A stretch of 64,000 bases of DNA from an uncultured Mediterraneibacter sp. (GTDB lineage Bacteria > Bacillota > Clostridia > Lachnospirales > Lachnospiraceae), in the NCBI GenBank assembly GCA_934309345.1, contig CAKRDD010000021.1, positions 1-64,000 of the forward strand, given 5' to 3'. Every line of letters starts with the position of its first letter. Within the stretch, counting starts at the first letter, position 1. Made by a program: the position numbers and the translations under genes. Below are positions 6,659 through 15,342 of this stretch, one piece after another. The notes under the pieces are model-generated. The model saw nothing but the letters and a program-made list of their open reading frames with translations. It was not told the origin of the DNA and made no database searches.

Positions 6659-7987
6659 ATGGAAAAAACTCTTATATTTCGTTCGGTAGATGAGATTCGA
6701 TTAAAGAAATTATTACGCTTTATCATTCCAACTTATCTGACCTCATTATTTACTACTGTTTATACGATCGTTGACGGAATCTTTGTTTCTGCTTATGTTG
6801 GAACAAATGCACTCGCTGCGATCAACGTTGTCTATCCGCTTGTAAATATTCTGTACGGTATCGCACTTGCCTTCGCTTCAGGTGGAAGTGCACTTGCCGC
6901 TCTTCATATCGGTGGAAAGAAAAATGACGAAGCCAGCCGGACTTTCTCGGTAAGCATGGCTGCTGCCATTGTCATTGGCGCTCTTGTCTCTGCGCTTATT
7001 CTTTTCCGATTGCCGCTCATCCTGCAGATGCTTGGTGCAACCTCACTGTTGATGGAAGATTGTAAAGCTTATATCTACTGGTGGCTGTTCGATGCTCCGA
7101 TCGTGGTTGGAAAAGAGATGTTCACTTATTTCATCCGTGTTGATGGTTCTCCGACATATAGTTTTCTGACGGCACTTTCTGGAGGGATTTTTAATATTGT
7201 TTTTGATTATATTTTTATCGAACAACTTCATATGGGAATTACAGGTGCCGCACTTGCAACCTTCCTCGGCCTTCTGCTTTCTTTCGTAATGGGAGTGGTT
7301 TACTTTGTAACACATCCAAACTTCCTTCATTTTACATTCCGCGGACTGTCCATAAAGGAAGCATTTCATAGCATGATCAACGGAACTTCTGAATTCGTAA
7401 ACCAGCTTGCGATTGCGATCACAACCGTTGTCTTTAACCGAAGTGCCCTACTTTTCGCCGGAGAAGACGGCGTTGCTGCTGTTTCGATCATCATGTATTT
7501 ACAGTTCTTATGTATCGGAATTTATTTTGGATTTTCTATGGGACTATCAACGCCACTAGGATATGCTTACGGAGACAGAAATTTCTCTGTCTGTCGTGTT
7601 TTAGAAAAGTACGCTTATCGCTTCTTTGCGATTGCACCGATCATTCTCTACGGATGCACTTATCTGCTGGCACCAATTGGGGTACGTTTCTTTGCATCTC
7701 CCGGCAGCACAGTCTTTGACATGGCAGTTTCCGGACTGCGCTTATATGGACTCGGATTCTTATTTTCAGGAATCAATATCTTCGCAGCAATCCGTATGAT
7801 GACATATGGCAAAGGATATATCTCAGGTATGATTACTTTCCTTCGTTCCTTTGCTCTGCTGCTTCTTTTCCTGACAGTTCTTCCAAGGTTCTTGGAATTA
7901 AATGGAATCTGGCTGGCAGTACCGGCAGCTGAGATATTGACACTGATTGTTGCACTTTGGACGTTGAGGAAAAAAACTGTAGCTTAA
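6659..7987 (+). CDS. MATE-family multidrug efflux transporter
   Basis: A 442-residue membrane pump of the MATE family with two six-helix halves: 'LLRFIIPTYLTSLFTTVYTI' and 'DGIFVSAYVGTNALAAINVV' at the N-terminus, 'GISDYIFIEQL'-like loop near residue 185 ('FDYIFIEQLHMGITGAALAT'), and a final 'GIWLAVPAAEILTLIVALW'. Strong AAGGAGG site. It is transcribed divergently from the MerR regulator, whose predicted operator overlaps its promoter, so this is probably an inducible exporter whose ligand is also the MerR effector. The gene ends before a shared bidirectional terminator. The substrate is unknown. Confidence 0.95.
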   Translation: MEKTLIFRSVDEIRLKKLLRFIIPTYLTSLFTTVYTIVDGIFVSAYVGTNALAAINVVYPLVNILYGIALAFASGGSALAALHIGGKKNDEASRTFSVSMAAAIVIGALVSALILFRLPLILQMLGATSLLMEDCKAYIYWWLFDAPIVVGKEMFTYFIRVDGSPTYSFLTALSGGIFNIVFDYIFIEQLHMGITGAALATFLGLLLSFVMGVVYFVTHPNFLHFTFRGLSIKEAFHSMINGTSEFVNQLAIAITTVVFNRSALLFAGEDGVAAVSIIMYLQFLCIGIYFGFSMGLSTPLGYAYGDRNFSVCRVLEKYAYRFFAIAPIILYGCTYLLAPIGVRFFASPGSTVFDMAVSGLRLYGLGFLFSGINIFAAIRMMTYGKGYISGMITFLRSFALLLLFLTVLPRFLELNGIWLAVPAAEILTLIVALWTLRKKTVA

Positions 7988-8012
7988 AAACAACTACTTA
8001 AAGAGAACTAAA

Positions 8013-8060
8013 AGACGGAGATTTCTGACATTTTGTAATCAGAAACCTCCGTCTCTTTTT
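8013..8060. terminator. Bidirectional terminator, copy 1 of a repeated hairpin
   Basis: Stem AGACGGAGATTTCTGA with TCAGAAACCTCCGTCT (one mismatch) followed by CTTTTT on the plus strand. It separates the convergent MATE and malQ genes. Its sequence is nearly the same as the terminator at 13580-13625. Confidence 0.85.
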
Positions 8061-8084
8061 CATGAAATCTTATCCTTTAAAATC

Positions 8085-9599
8085 CTACTCGACTGTCTCC
8101 CAGTTCATTCTTCCATATCTGAGTGTCATCTCCTGGATTTCCTTCTGCAATTTCAATGATAACTGTCTCGTATTCACTCTCCATTTCCAGTTTTTTCCTA
8201 CTGTAGACGGAGTATTCATACGACAATTATTTCCAAGCCCTAAATAATCCTGCATCGGAACAACACACAGCTTTGCACTGCTTCGCATAATCAGGCTGAT
8301 CAGCGATTTATACAATTCATTTTCCGGCGTGTACTGGTCACACATGTAATCTCTTGCCAGTTTCTGTTCCTCTTTTGTGATACTGCTCCACCATCCAACG
8401 ATTGTTTCGTTATCGTGGGTTCCTGTATAAGCAACACTGTTCACCGGATAATTGTGCGGAAGATAATCATTGGCGCATCCTGAGTCGCGGGAATCAAAGG
8501 CAAATTCCAGAACCTTCATTCCCGGGAAACCACTCTCGCGGACCAGCTCACGGACAGAATCTGTCACATAACCAAGGTCTTCTGCAATAACCTGCTTCCA
8601 TCCAAGTGCCTGTTCCACTTTGCGGAACAGATCGATTCCAGGACCTTTCTCCCAATGTCCTCCGATCGCATTCTCTGCCCCATACGGAATTGAAAAGTAT
8701 TCATCAAATCCACGGAAATGATCAATTCTGACAACATCATACATCTGGAATACATAATGCAGTCTTGAAATCCACCATGAATATCCTGTCTCTCTATGAT
8801 AGTTCCAACGGTACAGCGGATTTCCCCACAGCTGTCCTGTCGCAGAGAATCCATCCGGCGGGCATCCGGCTACAGCTGTCGGAACATTTTCCTCATCTAA
8901 CTGGAATAATTCTGGATGCGCCCAGGTATCCGCACTGTCCATTGCAACATAAATCGGGATATCTCCAATGATCTTGATTCCATTTTCATTTGCATATGTC
9001 TTTAATTTCATCCATTGCTCGTGGAATTTAAACTGCATGTACTGCTGGAATTCAATATCATAATACAGTTCCTCTCTGTAATAGTCCATTGCCCATTTCC
9101 AACGGAGACGGATATCTTCTGCCCATTTTGTCCACTCTACATTGTCAAATCGTCCTTTTACAGCCATGAACAGTGCATAATCTGACAGCCACCAGCTATT
9201 CTCATTCACAAATTTCTGATAATCCGGATTTTCACTGATCTTACTTCTCTCATAAGCTTTGCGAAGCAATGGATAGCGTCCATTATAAATCTTCTCATAA
9301 TCAATGGAACCTTTTGCTTTTCCCCAGTTTACTTTCTTACATTCTGCACGTGTCAAAACACCTTCCTCGATCAGTTCATCCAGACTGATAAAATACGGAT
9401 TTCCTGCAAATGTAGAAAAGGACTGATATGGAGAATCCCCATAACTGGTCGGTCCAAGCGGGAGAATCTGCCAATAACTCTGGCCTGCTCCTTTGAGCCA
9501 ATCTACAAATTCATATGCGCTTTTTGAAAAACAACCAATTCCATACTCTGACGGTAAACTACTGATCGGCATTAAAATACCTGCTGCTCTTTCGCTCAT
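8085..9599 (-). CDS. malQ: 4-alpha-glucanotransferase (amylomaltase)
   Basis: A 504-residue GH77 enzyme that moves glucan chains between maltodextrins and releases glucose in the cytoplasm. Features in order: 'GILMPISSLPSEYGIGCFS' start, 'QILPLGPTSYGDSPYQSFS', 'IIGDIPIYVAMDSAD', catalytic nucleophile region 'VVRIDHFRGFDEY' (Asp about 296), acid/base 'VIAEDLGYVT' and 'YTGTHDNETIVGWW'. Length is normal for bacterial MalQ. It is last in a minus-strand run after the MapP-like phosphatase (15-base gap) and the maltose EIICB, fitting a maltose-utilisation module. The AGGAGGAAG site supports the start. Confidence 0.97.
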   Translation of the reverse strand: MSERAAGILMPISSLPSEYGIGCFSKSAYEFVDWLKGAGQSYWQILPLGPTSYGDSPYQSFSTFAGNPYFISLDELIEEGVLTRAECKKVNWGKAKGSIDYEKIYNGRYPLLRKAYERSKISENPDYQKFVNENSWWLSDYALFMAVKGRFDNVEWTKWAEDIRLRWKWAMDYYREELYYDIEFQQYMQFKFHEQWMKLKTYANENGIKIIGDIPIYVAMDSADTWAHPELFQLDEENVPTAVAGCPPDGFSATGQLWGNPLYRWNYHRETGYSWWISRLHYVFQMYDVVRIDHFRGFDEYFSIPYGAENAIGGHWEKGPGIDLFRKVEQALGWKQVIAEDLGYVTDSVRELVRESGFPGMKVLEFAFDSRDSGCANDYLPHNYPVNSVAYTGTHDNETIVGWWSSITKEEQKLARDYMCDQYTPENELYKSLISLIMRSSAKLCVVPMQDYLGLGNNCRMNTPSTVGKNWKWRVNTRQLSLKLQKEIQEMTLRYGRMNWETVE

Positions 9600-9614
9600 T
9601 TTATCTTCCTCCTC

Positions 9615-10457
9615 TTAATCTTCTACCTCGATCATTACTCCATAATGATCGGATACTACCGGGTAATTCTTACCATTACATACCACTTGTGATGACTTTA
9701 CTTTTTTCTGCGTATTACAGAAAATGTAATCCAGACGTTTGGCATCTTTCACTGCTCCATCGCGCCATCCATCGATTTCTTCTTCCACTGTAACACCGGA
9801 ATCTTTCTGTTCTGCCAGACAGTAAGTGTCTTTCCATCCACTTTCGCAGATCAATTCATACCCTTCCTGTTTTACATTATCGAGACTGTTGAAATCTCCC
9901 ATCAACCAGATGGTGCGATCTTTCTTTTCCAGACTTTTCGTCAGCTTTTCTATTTTCTCCCACTGTTTCTTCAGCGGTTCTTCCTCGTCGTTCCACCAGC
10001 CCATATGTACTGTAAAGAAAATGTCATCGTTCCCTTCTGTCTGCATTCCTAAAATTTTTCTTGTCTTCCAGTTATCATAATCATCTGTCTGGCTGATCAG
10101 GAACTGCTTTACTCTCATAATCGGTTTCTTTGATAAAAGAGCCATTCCTTCATCGTATTTTCCATATCCGATCTTTGCAGACAGCCAGGTCCAATAGTAA
10201 TATACTCCTTTTTCTCTGAGTGCTTCAACAACTTCTTTCGCGTGATTGTCTTCTCTTACAGGAAGCCCGAAATCCATACATCTCTTATATCCGGCCAGCA
10301 TTACATCCGGAATAATTCCGGCACTTGCAGTCTGATTCACCTCCTGAAGAGCAATCACATCCGGCTGCTCGGCTGCTAACATATCTATAAACTTTTCTTT
10401 TTTTTCTTCATAAGATGATTCTACAAGACTATGCGTATTTAATGTCATTAACTTCAT
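9615..10457 (-). CDS. mapP: EEP-family phosphatase, probable maltose-6'-phosphate phosphatase
   Basis: A 280-residue endonuclease/exonuclease/phosphatase-fold protein: 'MKLMTLNTHSL' start, 'PDVIALQEVNQT' (metal-binding Glu), 'HMGWWNDE', 'WLMGDFNSLDN' (DFN motif), and C-terminal 'RLDYIFC' and 'VSDHYGVM' (catalytic His). In enterococci a member of this family, MapP, removes the 6'-phosphate from PTS-imported maltose and lies beside the maltose PTS gene. Here it lies between the maltose EIICB and malQ, so the same role is likely: maltose-6'-P to maltose, which MalQ can then use. A nuclease role is the alternative and fits the context less well. Confidence 0.82.
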   Translation of the reverse strand: MKLMTLNTHSLVESSYEEKKEKFIDMLAAEQPDVIALQEVNQTASAGIIPDVMLAGYKRCMDFGLPVREDNHAKEVVEALREKGVYYYWTWLSAKIGYGKYDEGMALLSKKPIMRVKQFLISQTDDYDNWKTRKILGMQTEGNDDIFFTVHMGWWNDEEEPLKKQWEKIEKLTKSLEKKDRTIWLMGDFNSLDNVKQEGYELICESGWKDTYCLAEQKDSGVTVEEEIDGWRDGAVKDAKRLDYIFCNTQKKVKSSQVVCNGKNYPVVSDHYGVMIEVED

Positions 10458-10473
10458 TCTCTTCTCACTCCTG

Positions 10474-10512
10474 TAAAAACACCGGAGAAGTTTCTAGAGT
10501 CCCTTCTCCGGT
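10474..10512 (-). terminator. Intra-operon terminator
   Basis: Stem ACCGGAGAAG/CTTCTCCGGT (10481-10490 and 10503-10512) followed on the minus strand by GTTTTTACAGG. It lies between the EIICB stop and the MapP start, so it probably lowers expression of mapP-malQ relative to the transporter. Confidence 0.7.
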
Positions 10513-10535
10513 CTGCTGTCTGTTATAAACTGCTT

Positions 10536-12218
10536 TTATAAGATATCATTAATATCTGATTTTAACACATCTGCCTTCGGTCCGTAAACTGCCTGGATTC
10601 CATTGTCTTTCTTAATTAACCCAAGTGCGCCTTCTGACTTCCATGCGGAAAGCTCTGCTACTTTATCCAAATCCTTTACTGTGACACGGAGTCTTGTCAT
10701 ACATGCATCCACAAGGATAATGTTTTCTCTTCCTCCGAGCAATGCAATGATTCTCTCTGCCTTGCTGTCTTTAGCGTCTGTTTTTCCACCTTCAGATTTT
10801 GCTGAAGCTGATGCTGAAGCAGGCTCATCCTCTGCATTATCATCCATATAATTTCCAAGTCTTCCCGGTGTTGCGAAGTTAAACTTACCGATCATAAAAT
10901 ATGCTACAAAATATCCGATGATGAAAAATGCAACCACACAGATCACAAAATTGATAATGTCTCCGCCCAGACCGGCTTTGATCGACATTGGAATTCTTGT
11001 GATAAACTCAAGGTTTCCGAAAGAATGTACTCTCAGATGAATGATTCCTGACATTGCGAATGCACATCCCTGAAGAATTGCATACACGATATACAATGGC
11101 AATGCACAAAACATAAACATGAATTCCAGTGGCTCTGTAACACCTGTGAGGAATACTGCAAGTACTGTTGAGATAAACATAGAACGGTATTTATCTTTCT
11201 TATCTGCATCAACTCTTCTGTACATCGCAAGTGCAACACCAAGTAAAAGTCCTGTTGCTCCGATCATCTGTCCAACTTTGAAACGAGCCGGTGTTACTGT
11301 TGTGAGCAGAGTTTTATACGCTTCCATATTTCCTGCATCTTTGTAGTTGATCAGATCAGTTACCCATGCAAGCCACAGCGGATCCTGTCCAAATACCTGC
11401 TTTCCGGCATTAACTCCTGTTGCGATCGTATATGTTCCACCGAATGAAGTATAATTCATCGGAATTGTCAGCATATGATGCAGACCGAACGGAAGCAGAA
11501 GACGCTCTAATGTTCCGTAGATAAATGGTGCAAGGATCGGTGATGTAGAAGATGAATTTGCGATCCATACACCGAACGCGTTAATTCCTGACTGTACAAC
11601 CGGCCATACAACTGCAAGAATCAAAGAAATAATTACTGACCATGCAATACATACCATCGGTACAAAACGCTTTCCATTGAAGAAAGACAATGCATCCGGT
11701 AATTTACGGTAATTGTAGTATTTATTGTAAATAATTCCTCCTGCAAATCCTGCGATAATTCCAACAAAAACACCCATGTTCAATGCCGGCACGCCTAATA
11801 CAGAAGTGAAATATCCGTTGACAAGAATCTCTTTTCCAAACAGAGTATGTGTCACTGCTGTTGCATCATTCAACATATCAGATGTAACTCCGAAAATAGA
11901 TCCCGTGATCTGATTGATCAGAATAAATGAGATCAATGCTGCAAATGCACCGCCTGCACGCTCCTTCGCCCAGGAGCCACCAATTGCAACCGCAAACAGG
12001 ATATGCAGGTTATTGATAACTGCCCATCCGATATTCTCCATCGTACTTCCGATTGTCATTACGATAGAAAGATCCGCTCCTGCCATCTGTACCAGCTTAC
12101 CGATACTGATCATCAATCCTGCTGCCGGCATAACTGCGATAACCGTCATCAGAACTTTTCCTAATTTCTGAAGCAAATCAAAATTAAGATTGAATTTCTT
12201 CTTTCCTTTCGTTTCCAC
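10536..12218 (-). CDS. PTS maltose/glucose-family EIICB transporter
   Basis: A 560-residue phosphotransferase permease. Residues 1-440 form the membrane EIIC domain ('LGKVLMTVIAVMPAAGLMIS' first helix; 'GVTEPLEFMFMFCALPLY' substrate motif near 360); a low-complexity Ala/Ser linker (about 455-475) leads to an EIIB domain with the phosphorylated cysteine in 'ILVDACMTRLRVTVKD'. No EIIA domain is present, so phosphate must come from a separate EIIA such as 5100-5576. Neighbours (MapP, MalQ, LacI regulator) point to maltose. A TTG at 12224 is only three bases from GGAGG, so I prefer the GTG at 12218 with nine-base spacing. Confidence 0.93.
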   Translation of the reverse strand: METKGKKKFNLNFDLLQKLGKVLMTVIAVMPAAGLMISIGKLVQMAGADLSIVMTIGSTMENIGWAVINNLHILFAVAIGGSWAKERAGGAFAALISFILINQITGSIFGVTSDMLNDATAVTHTLFGKEILVNGYFTSVLGVPALNMGVFVGIIAGFAGGIIYNKYYNYRKLPDALSFFNGKRFVPMVCIAWSVIISLILAVVWPVVQSGINAFGVWIANSSSTSPILAPFIYGTLERLLLPFGLHHMLTIPMNYTSFGGTYTIATGVNAGKQVFGQDPLWLAWVTDLINYKDAGNMEAYKTLLTTVTPARFKVGQMIGATGLLLGVALAMYRRVDADKKDKYRSMFISTVLAVFLTGVTEPLEFMFMFCALPLYIVYAILQGCAFAMSGIIHLRVHSFGNLEFITRIPMSIKAGLGGDIINFVICVVAFFIIGYFVAYFMIGKFNFATPGRLGNYMDDNAEDEPASASASAKSEGGKTDAKDSKAERIIALLGGRENIILVDACMTRLRVTVKDLDKVAELSAWKSEGALGLIKKDNGIQAVYGPKADVLKSDINDIL

Positions 12219-12280
12219 CTTCAAATTCCTCCTTTAGATCTCCCTGCATGCCATCGCATCATGTGGCACGCTTTTCTTTG

Positions 12281-12339
12281 TTGCATTATTCTATGCAACC
12301 GTTTGCATTAATTATATGCACGTTTTGCACGAAATGCAA
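12281..12339 (-). promoter_or_regulatory. EIICB promoter with LacI-type operators
   Basis: On the minus strand TTGCAT (12334-12339), 17-base spacer, TATAAT (12311-12316). Several TTGCA half-sites surround it: ATGCAACCGTTTGCAT (12293-12308), a near-perfect palindrome with the central CG usual for LacI-family operators; TGCACGTTTTGCA (12317-12329) in the spacer; and TTGCAT-N6-ATGCAA (12281-12298). The divergent LacI-family regulator is the obvious binder, and occupancy here would block the promoter. Confidence 0.7.
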
Positions 12340-12444
12340 TTCTATTTATAGATATATTTTCTATTTCTGCCTTTTGCACAATTTATATGCTCCGTTTTTG
12401 TACATTCTCACAACAGTTTCTATGCAAAAATTTGTGCAACAGAT

Positions 12445-12473
12445 TTGACATTATTGCGTTCTTTCACTAAAAT
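12445..12473 (+). promoter_or_regulatory. Promoter of the LacI-family regulator
   Basis: TTGACA (12445-12450), 17-base spacer, TAAAAT (12468-12473). A TGCAA-containing stretch at about 12422-12440 (ATGCAAAAATTTGTGCAA) lies just upstream and could allow autoregulation. Confidence 0.7.
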
Positions 12474-12551
12474 AAAAGGTAACGAATTTTTAGAAAAACA
12501 GGAAAATCGTGTCAGGCATCTGACACCCTCATTCCCTCACAGGAGGAAAAT

Positions 12552-13574
12552 ATGGCAGTAACAATTAAAGATGTGGCCGCTTTGGCAGGTGTATCGCCTT
12601 CCACTGTCTCCAGAACTTGTAAGAATAATCCGTCCATCAGCACAGAGACGAAAGAAAAAGTCCGCAAAGCAATGATCGAACTTGGTTATGAAGTAAACTT
12701 TCAGGCAAGCAATCTTGCTTCCCAGTATTCCCGCACGATTGGAATCATTCTTCCACCATCCGCCCGTGAAGTATATGAAAATGCTTTCTATCTTCAGGCA
12801 ATGCGAGGAATCAGTCACTACTGTAACCAGAGACAATACATGTCCACGGTTGTAACAGGTCAGGATGAAGATGAGATTTTGAAAGCGATCCAGTCCATGT
12901 CCAGAAGCGGAAAAGTAGACGGATTTATCGTGCTTTATTCCCGAAAGGACGACCCGGTTATTGATTATCTATTCAGTGAAGGACTTCTCTATATTCTGAT
13001 TGGAAAAGCAACACAATACACGAATCAGACTTTATATATTGATAACGATAACCTGCTGGCCGGAGAAGATGCGACTGAATATCTCTATCAGCTCGGTCAC
13101 AGAAGAATTGCTTATCTTGGTTCTGACAGCTCCCTGATCTTTGCTGCAGATCGAAAAACCGGTTACCAGATGGCATTAACTAAACACGGGATTCCTTTCC
13201 GCCCGGAATACTGCACGGAAGTCCTGAATGTATCAGGGGATAACACAGAAGCAATCTCTTCTCTGTTACTGCAGGACGAACCGCCAACTGCAATCGTTGT
13301 AAGTGATGATATTCTTGCTGTTTCACTTGAAAGAGTGTGTCTTCAGAATCATGTTTCAATCCCTGAGGATCTGTCGATCATATCTTTCAATAACTCTCTG
13401 TTTGCAAGATCAACATCACCGCAGCTCACTTCGATCGATATTAATTCCAAGCAGTTGGGAATTGAAGCCGCATCACAGATGATCAATCATATTGAGAATC
13501 CGAATCTTGTGGCGACCAAGATCATCGTGCCGCATCAGCTGATTGAACGTGACAGCTGTTGTAAGATAAGTTGA
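12552..13574 (+). CDS. LacI-family transcriptional regulator, probable maltose regulator
   Basis: A 340-residue repressor-type protein. The N-terminal helix-turn-helix is canonical ('TIKDVAALAGVSPSTVSRTC', residues 3-22) with hinge helix near 45-57 ('NFQASNLASQ'); residues 60-335 form the periplasmic-binding-like sugar domain ('IGIILPPSAREVYENAFYLQ', 'PPTAIVVSDDILAV', 'ISFNNSLFARSTSPQLTSID'). Strong AGGAGG site. It is divergent from the maltose EIICB gene, and TTGCA palindromes lie across that promoter, so it probably represses the transporter-mapP-malQ run until a maltose-related ligand binds. It ends six bases before a perfect bidirectional terminator. Confidence 0.94.
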   Translation: MAVTIKDVAALAGVSPSTVSRTCKNNPSISTETKEKVRKAMIELGYEVNFQASNLASQYSRTIGIILPPSAREVYENAFYLQAMRGISHYCNQRQYMSTVVTGQDEDEILKAIQSMSRSGKVDGFIVLYSRKDDPVIDYLFSEGLLYILIGKATQYTNQTLYIDNDNLLAGEDATEYLYQLGHRRIAYLGSDSSLIFAADRKTGYQMALTKHGIPFRPEYCTEVLNVSGDNTEAISSLLLQDEPPTAIVVSDDILAVSLERVCLQNHVSIPEDLSIISFNNSLFARSTSPQLTSIDINSKQLGIEAASQMINHIENPNLVATKIIVPHQLIERDSCCKIS

Positions 13575-13579
13575 TAAAA

Positions 13580-13625
13580 GACGGAGAGTTCTGACATTTT
13601 CAATCAGAACTCTCCGTCCTTTTTC
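13580..13625. terminator. Bidirectional terminator, copy 2 of a repeated hairpin
   Basis: Perfect 15-base stem GACGGAGAGTTCTGA/TCAGAACTCTCCGTC with loop CATTTTCAA and CTTTTTC tail. It closes the regulator gene and the convergent HD-hydrolase gene. Loop and stem are nearly identical to the hairpin at 8013-8060. Confidence 0.9.
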
Positions 13626-13637
13626 ATCTTTTAGCAT

Positions 13638-14174
13638 TTATAATACCTTATATTTTTCAAATAGTTCCAGGTACTCCTTTTCAACATCCTTGAATGCTCT
13701 CACTGTATAATCAGGTACCACATGTGTCTCAGGCTTGTCCCCTTCTGAGTCTTCACCCAGTAAATATTTCATATCATACCACAATACCGCATCATCAATC
13801 TCTTTGATCAGCTTCTCTTCCTGCTCATCGAGCGGCGAACCCAGGAACTTGGTATATAAAACATCAAGCAAATGATTTTCCTGTTCTTTATATACGGTCA
13901 TAAACTGCTTCAGCGGGCGCGGCACATCTGACATATAACACTCACTTGCGTCATGCAGAAGTGCGCCCTCGATCACACGGTTGCTGTATCCTCTGGCTGC
14001 GGCTTCCTTTGCGCACAGAATACAATGTTCTCCCACAGACCAGAACGTACTGACCTGGCCGTTCCCCCGACAGATCATCGGAAGCGCATGGGCGATATCT
14101 ACAATGTTGATCAACTCCGGATCCGGATTGATCGGATCAAAATGGTTTCCTGTGTATGTTGTGATGTAACTCAT
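13638..14174 (-). CDS. HD-domain hydrolase, YfbR-like
   Basis: A 178-residue HD-superfamily phosphohydrolase. The metal-binding residues are visible as 'TFWSVGEHCILCAKEA' (first His), 'IEGALLHDASECYMSDVPRP' (HD pair) and 'KEIDDAVLW' (late Asp). The arrangement is close to the YfbR-type nucleotidases and to HD proteins often found in phages, which act on nucleoside monophosphates; the actual substrate is not shown by the sequence. It stands alone between a shared terminator and the HipBA pair with a clear CAGGAGA site. Confidence 0.85.
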   Translation of the reverse strand: MSYITTYTGNHFDPINPDPELINIVDIAHALPMICRGNGQVSTFWSVGEHCILCAKEAAARGYSNRVIEGALLHDASECYMSDVPRPLKQFMTVYKEQENHLLDVLYTKFLGSPLDEQEEKLIKEIDDAVLWYDMKYLLGEDSEGDKPETHVVPDYTVRAFKDVEKEYLELFEKYKVL

Positions 14175-14211
14175 AATTTTCTCCTGCTTTCTCTTTAATA
14201 ATAATATATAT

Positions 14212-15342
14212 TCACAAATACTCTGCTAACATTTCATTGACATTCGCTTCTATTATATCTATCATCCTAACACATTTTTCTTTCTCAATTCCTGCTGTCA
14301 TGCCCACTGCAAGAAGTTCCTTCCTGCCTGGGGTTCTTCCATTTCCATCTACGGCCGTTGTATGCTCTCCATAATAGGTATTGCTATAAGTAAGATCATA
14401 AGCCGGACTTAATCTCCAATTGTCATTTGTCTCATCATGCAGATACGTAAAATTCTTCGAGTGATCATCTCGATTATGTGCAAAGACATTAAAGCACATT
14501 CGCCGGAACATATTTTCCATATCTTCCACATTGTCACCTGTCAGAATTTTTGTCAATTTCATTAATCCATGATAATCTAAACTTGGCTGTTCAAAATCTA
14601 ATTCTAATAATGCTGCTGCCGTAAGCATATGAATTCTCTTTTCCCCTTGTGAGTCCAATATTCTGTCAAAACGTTTCGTCCCAAAATAACCTTCACACGT
14701 TTTGGATGGAAATAATTTTGTCTCACTCATAACAATTCCACATTTTCTTGCACAACACGAATAATCATATTCCATCTTACCTGCATTTTCCCCATCTACA
14801 TGCGCTGGGAATTTAATAATCCACTGTTCTCCATTTATCGATGTCATAATCTTCGGTCTGGCACCTCCACTTGTACCGCCTAACCGATATAATTCATCTA
14901 ATTTATCTGAGTATTCTGTGTTCAATATTCTTCGACATTGTTTTGCAAGCTCATCTAGATCCAGCCCTTCTCTTTGCTTTGGAAATTCCTTTTCCGGCTG
15001 ATAAGTTAATGCCCCCATTCCTGATTTACCAACAATTGCCAACCGATCCAGTACCGTTAATTCATCTGGATTTAATTTATGAGATTGCAGCAATCGTTTC
15101 AAGAGTAATTGCCCCCAATGATCCGGAAGACTATCTGCAAATACTCCGAAAAGTCCTTGAAAATATTCTTTTGTCGGAACGAAAACCTGATTTTTTAAAG
15201 GTAATGAAAATGGATTAATAGAAAAACCTTTTTCAAGCCAGCTTTTGCTGTACTGAAACGCTGCTTTATAATCCGCTGTCATTGCCAATGTTCCCACCAG
15301 ACGATCATGATAGTATACTTGTAATGAATTACCTCGTCTCAT
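14212..15342 (-). CDS. HipA-family serine/threonine kinase toxin
   Basis: A 376-residue HipA-like protein. The N-terminal part (about 1-105, 'VYYHDRLVGTLAM') is the HipA N1/couple domain; residues 115-370 form the kinase-like domain with a glycine-rich loop ('LYRLGGTSGGARPK'), a 'WIIKFPA' lysine strand, and the catalytic 'FAHNRDDHSKNFTYL' followed by 'LSPAYDLTYS'. HipA of E. coli phosphorylates glutamyl-tRNA synthetase; the target here is unknown. The start overlaps the HipB-like gene by 14 bases and its AGGAGGT site is inside that gene, indicating a coupled operon. Confidence 0.93.
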   Translation of the reverse strand: MRRGNSLQVYYHDRLVGTLAMTADYKAAFQYSKSWLEKGFSINPFSLPLKNQVFVPTKEYFQGLFGVFADSLPDHWGQLLLKRLLQSHKLNPDELTVLDRLAIVGKSGMGALTYQPEKEFPKQREGLDLDELAKQCRRILNTEYSDKLDELYRLGGTSGGARPKIMTSINGEQWIIKFPAHVDGENAGKMEYDYSCCARKCGIVMSETKLFPSKTCEGYFGTKRFDRILDSQGEKRIHMLTAAALLELDFEQPSLDYHGLMKLTKILTGDNVEDMENMFRRMCFNVFAHNRDDHSKNFTYLHDETNDNWRLSPAYDLTYSNTYYGEHTTAVDGNGRTPGRKELLAVGMTAGIEKEKCVRMIDIIEANVNEMLAEYL

